From: Paulinella micropora
Taxonomy: Eukaryota; Cercozoa; Imbricatea; Euglyphida
Reading direction: 5' to 3'
DNA: 33,031 bases
NCBI GenBank assembly: GCA_009731375.1
Contig: BJOX01000037.1
Location: 800,493 to 833,523 of the forward strand
Positions 20,515-29,325 of this stretch are shown here, one piece after another; positions within the stretch are counted from its first letter, which is position 1, and every line of letters begins with the position of its first letter. The notes under the pieces are model-generated. The model made no database searches and was not told where the DNA came from. It saw only the letters and a program-made list of their open reading frames with translations. The translations under genes and the position numbers were made by a program.

Positions 20515-21413
20515 GATGTCGTAGTAGTAAATAACAGGAGGACAGTGTCAGCTCCTATGTTTGGTTTTTGTTCGTTTGTGTTCTGTTCCTCCTTCAGTCG
20601 ATTGACTAGTGAAGAGAGAAACTAATAGAGAGGGTAGAGTGAGATTCCCTGTCCTNNNNNNNNNNNNNNNNNNNNNNNNNNNNNNNNNNNNNNNNNNNNN
20701 NNNNNNNNNNNNNNNNNNNNNNNNNNNNNNNNNNNNNNNNNNNNNNNNNNNNNNNNNNNNNNNNNNNNNNNNNNNNNNNNNNNNNNNNNNNNNNNNNNNN
20801 NNNNNNNNNNNNNNNNNNNNNNNNNNNNNNNNNNNNNNNNNNNNNNNNNNNNNNNNNNNNNNNNNNNNNNNNNNNNNNNNNNNNNNNNNNNNNNNNNNNN
20901 NNNNNNNNNNNNNNNNNNNNNNNNNNNNNNNNNNNNNNNNNNNNNNNNNNNNNNNNNNNNNNNNNNNNNNNNNNNNNNNNNNNNNNNNNNNNNNNNNNNN
21001 NNNNNNNNNNNNNNNNNNNNNNNNNNNNNNNNNNNNNNNNNNNNNNNNNNNNNNNNNNNNNNNNNNNNNNNNNNNNNNNNNNNNNNNNNNNNNNNNNNNN
21101 NNNNNNNNNNNNNNNNNNNNNNNNNNNNNNNNNNNNNNNNNNNNNNNNNNNNNNNNNNNNNNNNNNNNNNNNNNNNNNNNNNNNNNNNNNNNNNNNNNNN
21201 NAGTTTGTATCTGATGTCTCCTTGTGAGCACACAGATATGGATTGGGCTAGAGGGTACGAGATACCTGCTTGAGACCGATCAAATTATTTGTTTTGTGAA
21301 AGAGTTATGAGGGAGCTGTGTTGGAGTATTTGTTTTCGTCTGACGTCCCCGTGTGAGACAGGTCAGTGAAAATTCACTCTGTTGCCTGTGTGGCAAAGCA
21401 GAAAGAAATCACC
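20515..21413 (-). other. leader of the LTR element, with gap 20656-21201
   Basis: Region between the primer binding site and the first Gag ATG. Only about 350 bases are resolved. TCTGATGTCTCC...GTGAG near 21210 and TCTGACGTCCCCGTGTGAG near 21338 are similar phrases, suggesting an internal duplication. No coding frame is supported outside the gap. Confidence 0.6.
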
Positions 21414-21431
21414 CTAGTGATGTGGACTCCA
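21414..21431 (-). other. primer binding site
   Basis: On the element strand, two bases after the 5' LTR end (…TTACA, TT), the sequence TGGAGTCCACATCACTAG begins. TGG is the complement of the tRNA 3' CCA, as expected for minus-strand priming. I could not assign the tRNA. Confidence 0.75.
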
Positions 21432-21433
21432 AA

Positions 21434-21649
21434 TGTAATGCCCCCAACGATAGCTCGAAAAAAANNNNNNNNNNATGAAAATGATGTCTCGTTATATTAG
21501 CTCAGTGAAGCCAAAAAGGAAAACGGCAACAGACCAGGAATAAAATGGCATCAGGTCCAATCCGGACAAACAATACTGAAAAACAAGCTGGTGCACCTGT
21601 CACCAGGAAAAGATACTTTTTACCGGCTATCCGGGGGGTGATGCCTACA
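21434..21649 (-). repeat. 5' LTR (about 216 bp, with a 10-N gap)
   Basis: Plus-strand ends are TGTAATGCCCCCAACG and GTGATGCCTACA, matching 11043-11269. A 10-N placeholder lies at 21465-21474. Relative to the other LTR it has an extra 11 nt around ATCCGGGGGG. Confidence 0.92.
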
Positions 21650-21653
21650 GTTT
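21650..21653. repeat. 4-bp target site duplication GTTT, right
   Basis: Direct copy of 11039-11042 on the outer side of the right LTR. Confidence 0.8.
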
Positions 21654-21734
21654 CGACTGTATGGCTACCACGAATCAATGGCTTGTGGGAAGGATGTCCG
21701 TAGAATCCGCCACTGCTCGGCATATTATGTCATC

Positions 21735-21941
21735 TTATGTCGGAGATCCATCGGCAGGTGGGTGAAGGTACGAATAATTAGTGTCAGCAAGGCTACTCCA
21801 TTCCTTAGGGCAGAGGAAGTATACGCGGTCAAGCGCAGCTTTCCAGATAGAGCACGGGTAGGATACTTCGATCATGAGTTGCAGCGTTGCAGAGAGTAGG
21901 AGATCTTCGGAGTTAGTTTGACATGCAAAGTTGGCAAGCAT
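21735..21941 (-). CDS. short unidentified ORF beside the LTR element
   Basis: A 68-codon frame begins MLANFACQTNSEDLLLSATL and ends HPPADGSPT. It stays open some codons upstream of the ATG (TLHATLVG). It reads like genuine protein but matches nothing I recognise. It stops about 85 bp before the insertion site of the LTR element, so it may be the tail of the older element's coding region or a host exon. Confidence 0.25.
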   Translation of the reverse strand: MLANFACQTNSEDLLLSATLQLMIEVSYPCSIWKAALDRVYFLCPKEWSSLADTNYSYLHPPADGSPT

Positions 21942-22121
21942 TCCAACGAGGGTTGCATGAAGTGTTGTAAGGTGAATATTAATACTTTCAATTAATACGC
22001 TCGATTTAATAACTAGGTTTCCACCTTAGATAAAGGTATGACTTAATAGCTATACTTTTCACGTGGACGTTCCCTGAGTCCGATTGTAAAAATTGTTCTC
22101 TCAATAAAAACGACGAAGAAG
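21942..22121. other. unique sequence, nothing recognised
   Basis: AT-rich sequence with no open frame of note leads into GA/CA repeats. Confidence 0.5.
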
Positions 22122-22125
22122 AAGA

Positions 22126-22159
<34 letters not shown>

Positions 22160-22197
22160 ACACACACATACACACATACACACAAATATAAATATAA

Positions 22198-22229
<32 letters not shown>

Positions 22230-22580
22230 TTACACACACACATACATACATACACACACACCACACACACAACGAAGAAAGAAACAGACGTATTACGGTC
22301 GAAAATTTGAAGCATGATACGGAAGAAAAAGGCAAATAAGGTTTTCATACAGGAATTGCAAAGTTCCGGCTTCATTTTTGACCGTTTGTATAAATATATA
22401 TATACATATATACACACACACATACACACACACATACATACATACACACACACCGCACACACAACGAAGAAAGAAACAGACGTATTACGGTCGAAAATTT
22501 GAAGCATGATACGGAAAAAGGCAAGTAAGGTTTTCATACAGGGATTGCAAAGTTCCGGCTTCATTTTTGACCGTTTGTAC
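22122..22580. repeat. 192-bp tandem duplication with (GA)n, (CA)n and (AT)n
   Basis: A GA tract and CA/AT tracts precede two copies of a unit containing AACGAAGAAAGAAACAGACG, at 22271 and 22463 (spacing 192). Each copy runs through GGTCGAAAATTTGAAGCATG to GCTTCATTTTTGACCGTTTG and is joined by CA/AT repeats. The copies differ by a few bases and a 4-nt indel. Minus-strand frames through it contain FFRIMLQIFDRNTSVSFFVV twice, but frame and repeat content make coding doubtful. Confidence 0.85.
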
Positions 22581-22663
22581 ACGTGTCAGTTCAAAAAGTC
22601 GTTTCCATTCTAGCCATTGATTGCATCACATTATGTCCCACAACAAGCGAAAACAAAATTGTA

Positions 22664-23105
22664 AGACCTCTCTCTCTCTCTCTCTCTCTCTCAACATCTC
22701 TCAACATCTCTCAACATCTCTCAATATCTCTCTCAACATCTCTCTCAATATATCTAGTATATCTCAACATCTCTTAATAACATCGCGATCGATATCTCTC
22801 TCGCGATCGACATCTCGCGATCGCGGCATCTCTCAACTTAACGTCTCTCGACATCTCTCAACATCTCTCTCGACATCTTCTCTCGACATGTCTCAGCATC
22901 TCGAGCTCTCTCGACATCTCGAAGCTCTCGACATCTCGAAGCTCTCGACATCTCTCGAAGCTTGATATCGATATCTCTCTCGATCGATCGTGACTTCGTT
23001 TTCGCAATCGACATCTCTCGACATCTCTCTCGACATCTCTCGACATCTCTCGACATCTCTCGACATCTCTCGACATCTTTCAACATCTCTCAACATCTCT
23101 CAACA
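22664..23105. repeat. 10-bp minisatellite, CTCTCGACAT / CTCTCAACAT
   Basis: After a CT run, about 440 bp consist of the decamer CTCTC(G/A)ACAT with variants. Patches rich in GATC/CGATCG (22785-22830 and 22968-23000) include GCGATCGC palindromes. Arg/Glu/Asp/Met-rich frames on the minus strand are repeat translations. Confidence 0.9.
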
Positions 23106-23136
23106 TGTGTGCAACCAAAAACAGACGTGTTAAATT

Positions 23137-23850
23137 GATGATGGCATCATCTATTTGATGATGGCATCATCTAGTTGATGATGCCATCATCAATTTAATA
23201 TACAACCGGATCACAAAATAGATGATGCCATCATCAACTAGATGATGCCATCATCAATTTAATATACAACAGGATCACAAAATAGATGATGCCATCATCA
23301 AATAGATGATGCCATCATCAAATAGATGATGTCATCATCAATTTAATATACAACCGGATCACATATTAGATGACCGGATCATCAAATAGATGATGGCATC
23401 ATCACAACCGGATCACATATAGATGACCGGATCATCAATAGATGATGGCATCATCAATAGATGACGATTTAATATACAACCGGATCACATATTAGATGAT
23501 GACATCATCAAATAGACGATGGCATCGTAAATAGCGTGATTTAATATGTGACTGGATCATTAAATAGATGATGGCATCGTAAATAGTTAAAATCTAAAAT
23601 GTGACTGGATCATCAAATAGGCGATGCCATCATCAAATAGGTGATGCCATCGTCAACTGATTCTTGCGTCCATGTGTGATTTTATCGTCAACGTAAAAGT
23701 GTGATTGCATCATAAACTGATTCTATCGTGAATGTGTGATTTTATCGTCAACGTAAAAGTGTGATTGCATCATAAACTGATTCTATCGTCAACGTAAAAG
23801 TGTGATTGCATCATCAAAGTGATGGCATCACATTCGTGATGATGGCATCT
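23137..23850. repeat. array of near-palindromic 15-mers GATGATGSCATCATC
   Basis: At least nine exact copies of GATGATG(G/C)CATCATC plus variants (GATGATGTCATCATC, GATGATGACATCATC, GACGATGGCATCG) are spaced by AAATA or AATTTAATATACAACCGGAT. A second foldback motif, GATGACCGGATCATC, appears twice. Toward the right the motif decays into TGTGATT(G/T)(C/T)ATCATAAACTGATTCTATCGT repeats. Each 15-mer can fold on itself except for its centre base. Confidence 0.9.
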
Positions 23851-23927
23851 CATGTAGACCTGAATCCCTCAAATTATCGTGTTTAATCAGTTTTACGATA
23901 GAATCAGCATTTTTGTCCCCATAGTGG

Positions 23928-24977
23928 GGCATGTTTCACTTAGAGTTTTGTAGGTGTCAAGCAGGCGGCCAAGTTGGTATTTGTTGCGGTGAGGTATTTG
24001 CTGGGCCATGGCATAGAGGAAGTTAATGCATGCTTTGCAGTCCAGTTCATCTGAGGTTTGTGCGTTGTTTTTATCGTCAGACTTGGGTTCCTTGCGTTCA
24101 AAATCAATCGTGGGGAGATGTAGGGCTATCTGGATCCGCTTAACAAAGGCAATGGTGGAGCTTAGAAGTGACTTGAGAATAAAACCCGGTGTGGTATGGT
24201 AGCGGCACTACACTTCCCAACTCGGCCCAAGGATCCCTCCAGTGATGCCAATCGGAAGGCGGCATGTGGTGATAGGATGCTCTTGTTCCAGGCTTTACAG
24301 ATGCAGACGGGTCTCTTCATGGTATGCGGTTGGAGTTTGAAGTTAGCAAGATGCCGTGGTGCATTAATGAGTCTCGATGCAATGGAGGCCGGTCTTTTGT
24401 AGCTAACTTTGCACAGAGAGATTAGGGTTTTGCGGACGTTCGTATCGGCGATGAAAATGCGTAAGATTCGTTCTTGTAGGGTTCGCAGATATCTCCTGCT
24501 TATGCACATGCGGTCATGCGACTCCATCGTGTAGGTTTTGTTGGACAGGGTGAGAGGGTGCTTCTTTCTCAAGTGATGGGAGAGAACATTACAGGCGTAG
24601 AGTTTGGTGCGGTGATTTTTGATACTCTTTGCTTGCTGCCATACTCGCATGGTTTGGAAGGCAGTAGCTTTCCTTAAGTGTTTAACCCAGCGGTGGGGAT
24701 GGTATGCTATAAGTTCTACGTGCAGTTCTTGAGTTAGTTCAAGGATAGCTCCGGAGTTTGATAGACGTAGTAGGCACTGCGCCCCAGGTTTCATCAGGTG
24801 GCATCCAATTTGGGCAGCTGTTGAGCGTAACATTACGTATGGTTGACGGGGAGCTACTTGGGAACCTTCGTAGATCTTCGTAGTGCCATAAAAGCGTGCT
24901 GTAGTCCCAGTCTTGTAGTCCCTGTCCGTTTCCATGTTTCCGAAGCTTGAAGATACTAGTGCCAGGTTCCAGGTCAT
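23928..24977 (-). pseudogene. decayed coding block downstream of the GIY-YIG domain
   Basis: One frame runs 24977-24162 and contains QVAPRQPYVMLRSTAAQIGC, RVWQQAKSIKNHRTKLYACN and, near its end, MKRPVCICKAWNKSILSPHA. In another frame, from about 24160 to 23930, protein-like sequence continues with FVKRIQIALHLPTIDFER, CKACINFLYAMAQQ and YQLGRLLDTYKTL. I recognise no reverse transcriptase motif. It looks like one protein broken by frameshifts that continues the GIY-YIG protein toward its C-terminus, cut off by the near-palindrome array. Confidence 0.45.
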
Positions 24978-25829
24978 CGCAGATTGCAGAGATTGAGTGG
25001 CGTACTAGTAGAGTGCCTTCTGTTGGAATGGCTTCCCAGTATGTCAGGTTGTTCGTATGTCGCTGGGCATTTGTGAGGCTTCTGCATTGCATGCTGCATG
25101 GGTGCAGATGGCGAGAAGTGCATACTTCATGTCGAAAGGTAGAGCGGTGTCGGGCAAAGGGTTTCAGGTTGTCTTCAGTTCGAAAGGTAGCTGAGGGGCA
25201 GGCCTTACGTCGCATGTTGAGGGTCGGTTTGAGCCAATTGATGAATTTTGCTTCCATGCATCGTCGATTGGCTCGGGCTGAGTCCTGTTCCATCTTTGTT
25301 GCTGAAGTTGAGATTGGTCCCATAAGAAGAAGGGTATAGATATAAACCGATGCATGCCGAGTTTGCAGCCTTGGGTATGAAGGCGGGTTTGTCCGGGTTG
25401 GTGGTGTTGCGACCCATTGAAGTATCGCATTCCTCTGAGTTCAGATTTCATACGTTTTTCCCATTGGAAAGATTCCCCAATGTAGCTTTGTACAGTTCCT
25501 GGTGCCACGATTGCGTAGATGACTTGCATGCGTCCAGGGTTTGGGATATCAAAAGGAAGGTCGGCTCTGTTTTGGCGTTGCAATAGGCAAAGCATAGGCT
25601 TGAAGCGGCGAAGGGCAGGGTCAGTTTTGTTGAAGGCGAGGGCTGCAATTAATAGATAGTAGATTGTTTTCATAAGGGGTGTATATGCTGACCATCGAAT
25701 CTTCTTGGCTTGGGAGAGGGCCAGTCTTGCATTCAGAAGTTGGGTATTAAGTAGGCGGAACAATCTCCGGGCAATGTTGAAGTTAGCTGATATTGTCATG
25801 GAGTGTCGCTGGATGTCACTGGGATCCAA
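24739..25829 (-). pseudogene. GIY-YIG endonuclease domain protein, frameshifted
   Basis: The upstream frame (25829-25164) has a helical region (KTIYYLLIAALAFNK) and then VIYAIVAPGTVQSYIGE with a following KR, the two halves of the GIY-YIG motif at about 25535-25480. The C-terminal half, EAKFINWLKPTLN with its metal-binding Glu and the P-x-L-N end, is in the other frame (25323-24739), at about 25258-25215. The domain therefore spans about 320 bp, a normal size, but one frameshift lies between IPFF and the Glu helix. GIY-YIG nucleases nick DNA and are the endonuclease of Penelope-like retroelements. Upstream is the Ser/Pro-rich ORF and downstream the unidentified block. It is presumably a decayed retroelement protein; a homing nuclease is an alternative. 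Confidence 0.6.
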
Positions 25830-25921
25830 TCTGATAGTTTGACTAGGTTTCGTACCCTGTTTTGGAACTTGCGTAGAGTACGTATTGACACTTCAATCCA
25901 ACGTAGACACGCCAGATGTCC

Positions 25922-27727
25922 CTATGCCGTCTTCTTGGCAGACTGCTCCTTCTTGGCTGGTTGCTTCTTCGAGGGTCGTGTGCCAACTGGAGAGAGTGCA
26001 GACTTCGCCGGGGTCAAGTCCTTAGGGCTGGGTTTCGAGGGCATGGGTTGCTCCGCTGCTTGCTTTTCCTCCTGGCTGGGTTCCTCTTTGTCGTCTTTTC
26101 TTCCGGTAACAGGGGGGGGCATTGGCAGGTTTTCTTGCATCGTTGGGTACTGCAGGTTCCGGTTCGTTGCTTTCCATCGCTGGTGAGGGACTCTTGCTGG
26201 GTGTCTTCGCCGGGTGACGGGGCTGCTTAGTGGTTGAGGGTTCTCCAGGGCATCATTAGTATTCGTCGGGAGGGCAGGGTTCTTGGGCAGGTCCGCAGTC
26301 TCCAATGTGTTAGTTGATATACTGCTGCTACTGCTGCTGCTGCTGCTGGTGGTGACTGCGGTGGCCGTGGTCGCACAAGGGGGCAAGGCACAGTTATCAA
26401 CTCTCACTGCAGACGAGACACGTGTTGCAGTGGGTCCTTCGGGATTAGGGTTGGGGGCAGCATTAGCTCCGGGACTATTGCCTTCTGCAGTCACTGTGGG
26501 TAGTTGTGTCTTTGCTACTGCTGCTTGGCTTAAGGATAGAAGGCTTGAGAACGCCGGGAAGTTATTTAGAATGGTAAATAGTGCCTGCTGTTGGTTGACG
26601 TTGAGTTGAAGTCCTGTCAGTATTGGGGGAGGCAGAGATGACAATGAGGATGACGAAGGTAGGGTAGGCAGGTTGGTATGGGTCAGGGGTGTCTGCGTCG
26701 CATCTACTTGACGACGAGCTATAGTGCAGGGCATAGGTAAGTTAGAGATATCGATCGGATTAGATAATGACCTCGCTTGGATCCGAGCTTGTCGACGTGA
26801 GAGACGGAGGTGAGGGGGCCGCGGGTCGACGCCTAGGGCACGAAATAGTTCAGCATTATCTCCTCGTTCTTGTGGGTTATCATCCTCAGCAGGATCACTA
26901 GAGGTATAGTAGGCTGATATTTTAGTTAAAGGTAAAGGTTTTGAGGGGAAGAGTAGGGAGTGGGCATATCGCTGAGTAGCAGGGGGGATCACCAGTTCTT
27001 CTTCCTCGTTATGCAACGATGCATCCAGTTCATCTTCTCCTTCGTGTACTCCTTCCTGTTCGTTCGCTGGCAAGGGAGGTGGTTGCGAAGCTGCTGGTGG
27101 ACTAGAAGAGCGGGAACTTGACGAGCTAGTAGATGGGGACGGTTCCTCGATTAGTTTCTGTCGCTCAGTCTTTTTGACAACGTTCAACGTTTTAGTAGGA
27201 TTGGTCTGCTGTGTGGTAGACTCAGCAGTGGGGTTGGTCTGGTTTTCCTTCTCCTGTTTTGTGGCGTCAATTGTAGGTACGTCCTCCTTGTGTTTGCGTA
27301 TGATCGGGGCAGGTCCTCGGTTCAGAGTTGTCTTGTCCGACGTGCTTGTTAACTGTTGCTTGCGAGAAGAGAGTGTGGGATCGGCAGGAACTTGACGGCA
27401 GTCTTTTACGATGCATCCAGCGTAGTCGTAGTGCGTTTCAACATATGTAAGCATTGACAGCAGGGCGTTCGCCAGGCAGTCGTTGAATCCAGGGCCCATT
27501 CTCCAATGATTACGTTGCTGCTCCACAGACGTTCGAAGAGCTTCAAACGAGAGGCTAGATATTTTGGAGAAGTGCGAGTTCTTCAAAATTTCGTTTGCAG
27601 AGAGGGCATGACCAGCTGCAGCTCCTTCTTCACGATCATCAGAGTTGTGAACCATGAGTAGCACATCGTACAGGTGGGCCACCAATTTCCAAGACCAGTA
27701 ACCATTGCGTGTTAGTAGATGGATCAT
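25922..27727 (-). CDS. Ser/Pro-rich 601-codon ORF, unknown
   Basis: A long uninterrupted frame from ATG (MIHLLTRNGYWSWK) to a stop at 25922. The first ~130 residues look folded (WKLVAHLYDVLLMVH, FNDCLANALLSMLTYVE). The rest is low complexity: Ser runs, Pro/Asn/Thr-rich linkers, an acidic patch (EGEDELDASLHNEEEEL) and a Lys/Ala-rich tail (KKQPAKKEQSAKKTA). The start ATG overlaps the stop of the preceding frame as ATGA, and the protein sequence seems to continue across that point, so the two may be one protein split by a frameshift. It is followed after a frame change by the GIY-YIG block. It could be an ORF1 or Gag-like nucleic-acid-binding protein; no domain proves it. Confidence 0.5.
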   Translation of the reverse strand: MIHLLTRNGYWSWKLVAHLYDVLLMVHNSDDREEGAAAGHALSANEILKNSHFSKISSLSFEALRTSVEQQRNHWRMGPGFNDCLANALLSMLTYVETHYDYAGCIVKDCRQVPADPTLSSRKQQLTSTSDKTTLNRGPAPIIRKHKEDVPTIDATKQEKENQTNPTAESTTQQTNPTKTLNVVKKTERQKLIEEPSPSTSSSSSRSSSPPAASQPPPLPANEQEGVHEGEDELDASLHNEEEELVIPPATQRYAHSLLFPSKPLPLTKISAYYTSSDPAEDDNPQERGDNAELFRALGVDPRPPHLRLSRRQARIQARSLSNPIDISNLPMPCTIARRQVDATQTPLTHTNLPTLPSSSSLSSLPPPILTGLQLNVNQQQALFTILNNFPAFSSLLSLSQAAVAKTQLPTVTAEGNSPGANAAPNPNPEGPTATRVSSAVRVDNCALPPCATTATAVTTSSSSSSSSSISTNTLETADLPKNPALPTNTNDALENPQPLSSPVTRRRHPARVPHQRWKATNRNLQYPTMQENLPMPPPVTGRKDDKEEPSQEEKQAAEQPMPSKPSPKDLTPAKSALSPVGTRPSKKQPAKKEQSAKKTA

Positions 27728-28083
27728 GCCATCGAACGAGATGCAATCCAGGTCTTTGTCTTTCGGTGCTGGGACTCTTCCAGCTCGGGCAGCTTCAATA
27801 AGTGCTTTGTTAAGAGCTGTTTAGTTAGGGTGGCAGATTTATCCTCCACTTGTGAGAGGAGGGTTTCAATGAAGTGACGGTGTGGTTCCCCATAGAATGG
27901 GATCAGGAGTGCAGGGCGAGGGACAGATTTGGAGGCTATCAATTCATTGACACGATCCTCATCTTTCAGTTCTTGCTGGTTGCTCTTTGTTCCCAACTCA
28001 ATCTTTTGACTTCTCGAAAGTAGGCTGTGTTTCCACTGACTCGCTTGTCCGTTTGTAAATTGCATAAGAGAGTAGTATGGCAA
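27724..28083 (-). CDS. ORF upstream of the Ser/Pro-rich ORF, unknown
   Basis: 119 codons beginning MPYYSLMQFTNGQASQWK, with SVPRPALLIPFYGEPHRHFI and a helical end (LTKQLLTKHLLKLPELEE). Sequence before it in a different frame (28211 downward: MDRIRREDKEEREKMQQQQR) also reads as protein, so this block appears to be part of one longer protein broken by frameshifts or assembly indels. Confidence 0.4.
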   Translation of the reverse strand: MPYYSLMQFTNGQASQWKHSLLSRSQKIELGTKSNQQELKDEDRVNELIASKSVPRPALLIPFYGEPHRHFIETLLSQVEDKSATLTKQLLTKHLLKLPELEESQHRKTKTWIASRSMA

Positions 28084-28396
28084 ACATCTAGAGTAACTAG
28101 ACGATCATAGTGCAGCGGTGGAGCATGGTTTTGGTTTCGTCCTCGTTGTTGACGTTGTTGCTGTTGCATCTTTTCTCTCTCTTCCTTGTCTTCTCTGCGG
28201 ATGCGGTCCATGCTCTTATTATAGGGATCTGGGGCATCATAGCCTTTCTTCTGGGGGGTATTGCTAGTTGTAGAGGCCGATTGAGATCTGGATCGGGTTT
28301 GCCACGGTCTTGTATTCTCAGTGAGAGGTCTGTGCTTTGTTCATAGCTTTGCTTCGAGCTGGCATGGGAGGTTGATCGGGCCGGTGTCGGTCATGT

Positions 28397-28717
28397 TCAC
28401 TGTTTCTGTCCATGGTCACGCCGTCTGGGGATTTGGGGGGACAACGAGCGTTGTTTTCTTGAGTAGGAGCGTTGGTGTCTGCGGTATGGGCTTCGTCCTC
28501 GATCTTGACCTTTATCTCTTTGTCGGTAGTAGTGTTGGTCAAAATGTTGGTGGTGAGTCTTACATGGTGAGCTGGACCTGTTTTTGCGATATGGGGAGGC
28601 AGAATGGCTTCTTCGACGATCAGTGTCTATGCGTCGGCGGTCTGAGCTTACATGGTTGTAGCTTCTTGAGTTGTCTCCAGTATGTGAGTGAAAGTCTCTG
28701 CGATGATGACTCATCAT
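28397..28717 (-). CDS. small Arg/Ser-rich ORF at the 5' end of the older element
   Basis: From ATG at 28717 (MMSHHRRDFHSHTGDN) to the stop at 28397, 106 codons. It is rich in Arg, Ser, His and Tyr with RS-type patches (RRRSHSASPYRKNRSSSP, RSYSRKQRSLSPQIPRR), so it is strongly basic and likely to bind RNA. It begins about 90 bp inside the right direct repeat, as a first ORF would. A neighbouring frame (28542-28318) also reads as a plausible disordered protein, so the true frame is uncertain. Confidence 0.4.
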   Translation of the reverse strand: MMSHHRRDFHSHTGDNSRSYNHVSSDRRRIDTDRRRSHSASPYRKNRSSSPCKTHHQHFDQHYYRQRDKGQDRGRSPYRRHQRSYSRKQRSLSPQIPRRRDHGQKQ

Positions 28718-28804
28718 AGGCGATCTGGCAAGCCAGACGTGTCGAATCCCGAATCCTAATTTTCTATCAAGTAATAAGGGCAAGGATGCCACTGCAGATT
28801 TAAC

Positions 28805-29325
28805 GTGACTTTCAAGAACAGTTATTTAATAACATGCGTTTACCAGCCAGACCACTAGTGACTGTGCTGGCCCCTTTGCAAGGGGCTAAGTAGGTTTGAG
28901 GTTTTTCGTTAGAGTTGAGTAAGGGTAAGAGGCATAATTTGGATAAAGGGCATGGTGTGTGTAAGGTCTCCAGTGCAACGACGGTTTTGAGTGGGAAGTC
29001 TGTGGCGAGGAATTTGTTTAGGTTGTATGATAACGGATGTAGGTTGGGTGAAGTGGAAGGATGGATAGAACGGTCAGTGAGAAAAGTTTGCGTGTGATAT
29101 GGGCGAAAAAGGAAAATGCTAGACTAAAGGTCAGTTTTTTCCAGTGCACCCACGGCGGGAAAATACAGGTAAAATTGAAATAAGTTAGAAAAGCTTACGA
29201 AATATTACAGTAAAGTAAAGTAATAATTGTCTATTGACGTTGGCTGCTGGTAAATTAACGTAGTGCCACATAAATTGTATTGCATCATATTTGGCCTAAT
29301 TTATTAGTTCCTCAGTGAGTTAATT
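28805..29325. repeat. ~500 bp direct repeat, right copy
   Basis: From GTGACTTTCAAG to CTCAGTGAGTTAATT, the partner of 10405-10905. It has a few small insertions relative to the left copy near its start and at ATTTGGATAAAGG. It lies upstream of the minus-strand RS-rich ORF. Confidence 0.85.

Larger units (their letters stand above)
11043..21649 (-). mobile_element. complete Ty3/gypsy-type LTR retrotransposon
   Basis: The element is defined by two direct LTRs (11043-11269 and 21434-21649) that begin TGTA and end TACA, a 4-bp GTTT target duplication, a primer binding site next to the right LTR and a polypurine tract next to the left LTR. This fixes transcription on the minus strand. The internal order is Gag, protease, reverse transcriptase, RNase H, integrase, then a third ORF. 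RNase H before integrase is the Ty3/gypsy order, not the Copia order. The length is about 10.6 kb, including gaps at 19694-20194, 20656-21201 and 21465-21474. The LTRs differ by about a dozen substitutions plus one 11-nt indel by eye, so this is not a very recent insertion. In-frame stops separate the coding blocks. Confidence 0.92.
10405..29325 (-). mobile_element. putative older composite retroelement with GIY-YIG domain, holding a nested LTR element
   Basis: The direct repeats at 10405-10905 and 28805-29325 bracket a minus-strand coding region with an RS-rich ORF, a Ser/Pro-rich ORF and a GIY-YIG domain. Subtracting the 10.6-kb LTR element nested near the left repeat leaves about 8 kb. GIY-YIG plus terminal repeats recalls Penelope-like elements, some of which carry the nuclease ahead of the reverse transcriptase. 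I could not find a reverse transcriptase here, so the class is a hypothesis. The boundaries are those of the repeats, and the interval also contains minisatellites. Confidence 0.35.

Noticed and set aside
19694-21214. Open frames spanning N runs
   Set aside because: They are produced by the gaps and contain no readable sequence.
23137-23850. CRISPR array
   Set aside because: Spacers are near-identical and short, the repeats are self-complementary with variable spacing, and the context is eukaryotic.
28805-29325. Calling the ~500 bp direct repeats LTRs of a second LTR retrotransposon
   Set aside because: They lack TG...CA ends, a primer binding site directly inside the right copy and a polypurine tract beside the left copy. 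Kept only as direct repeats.
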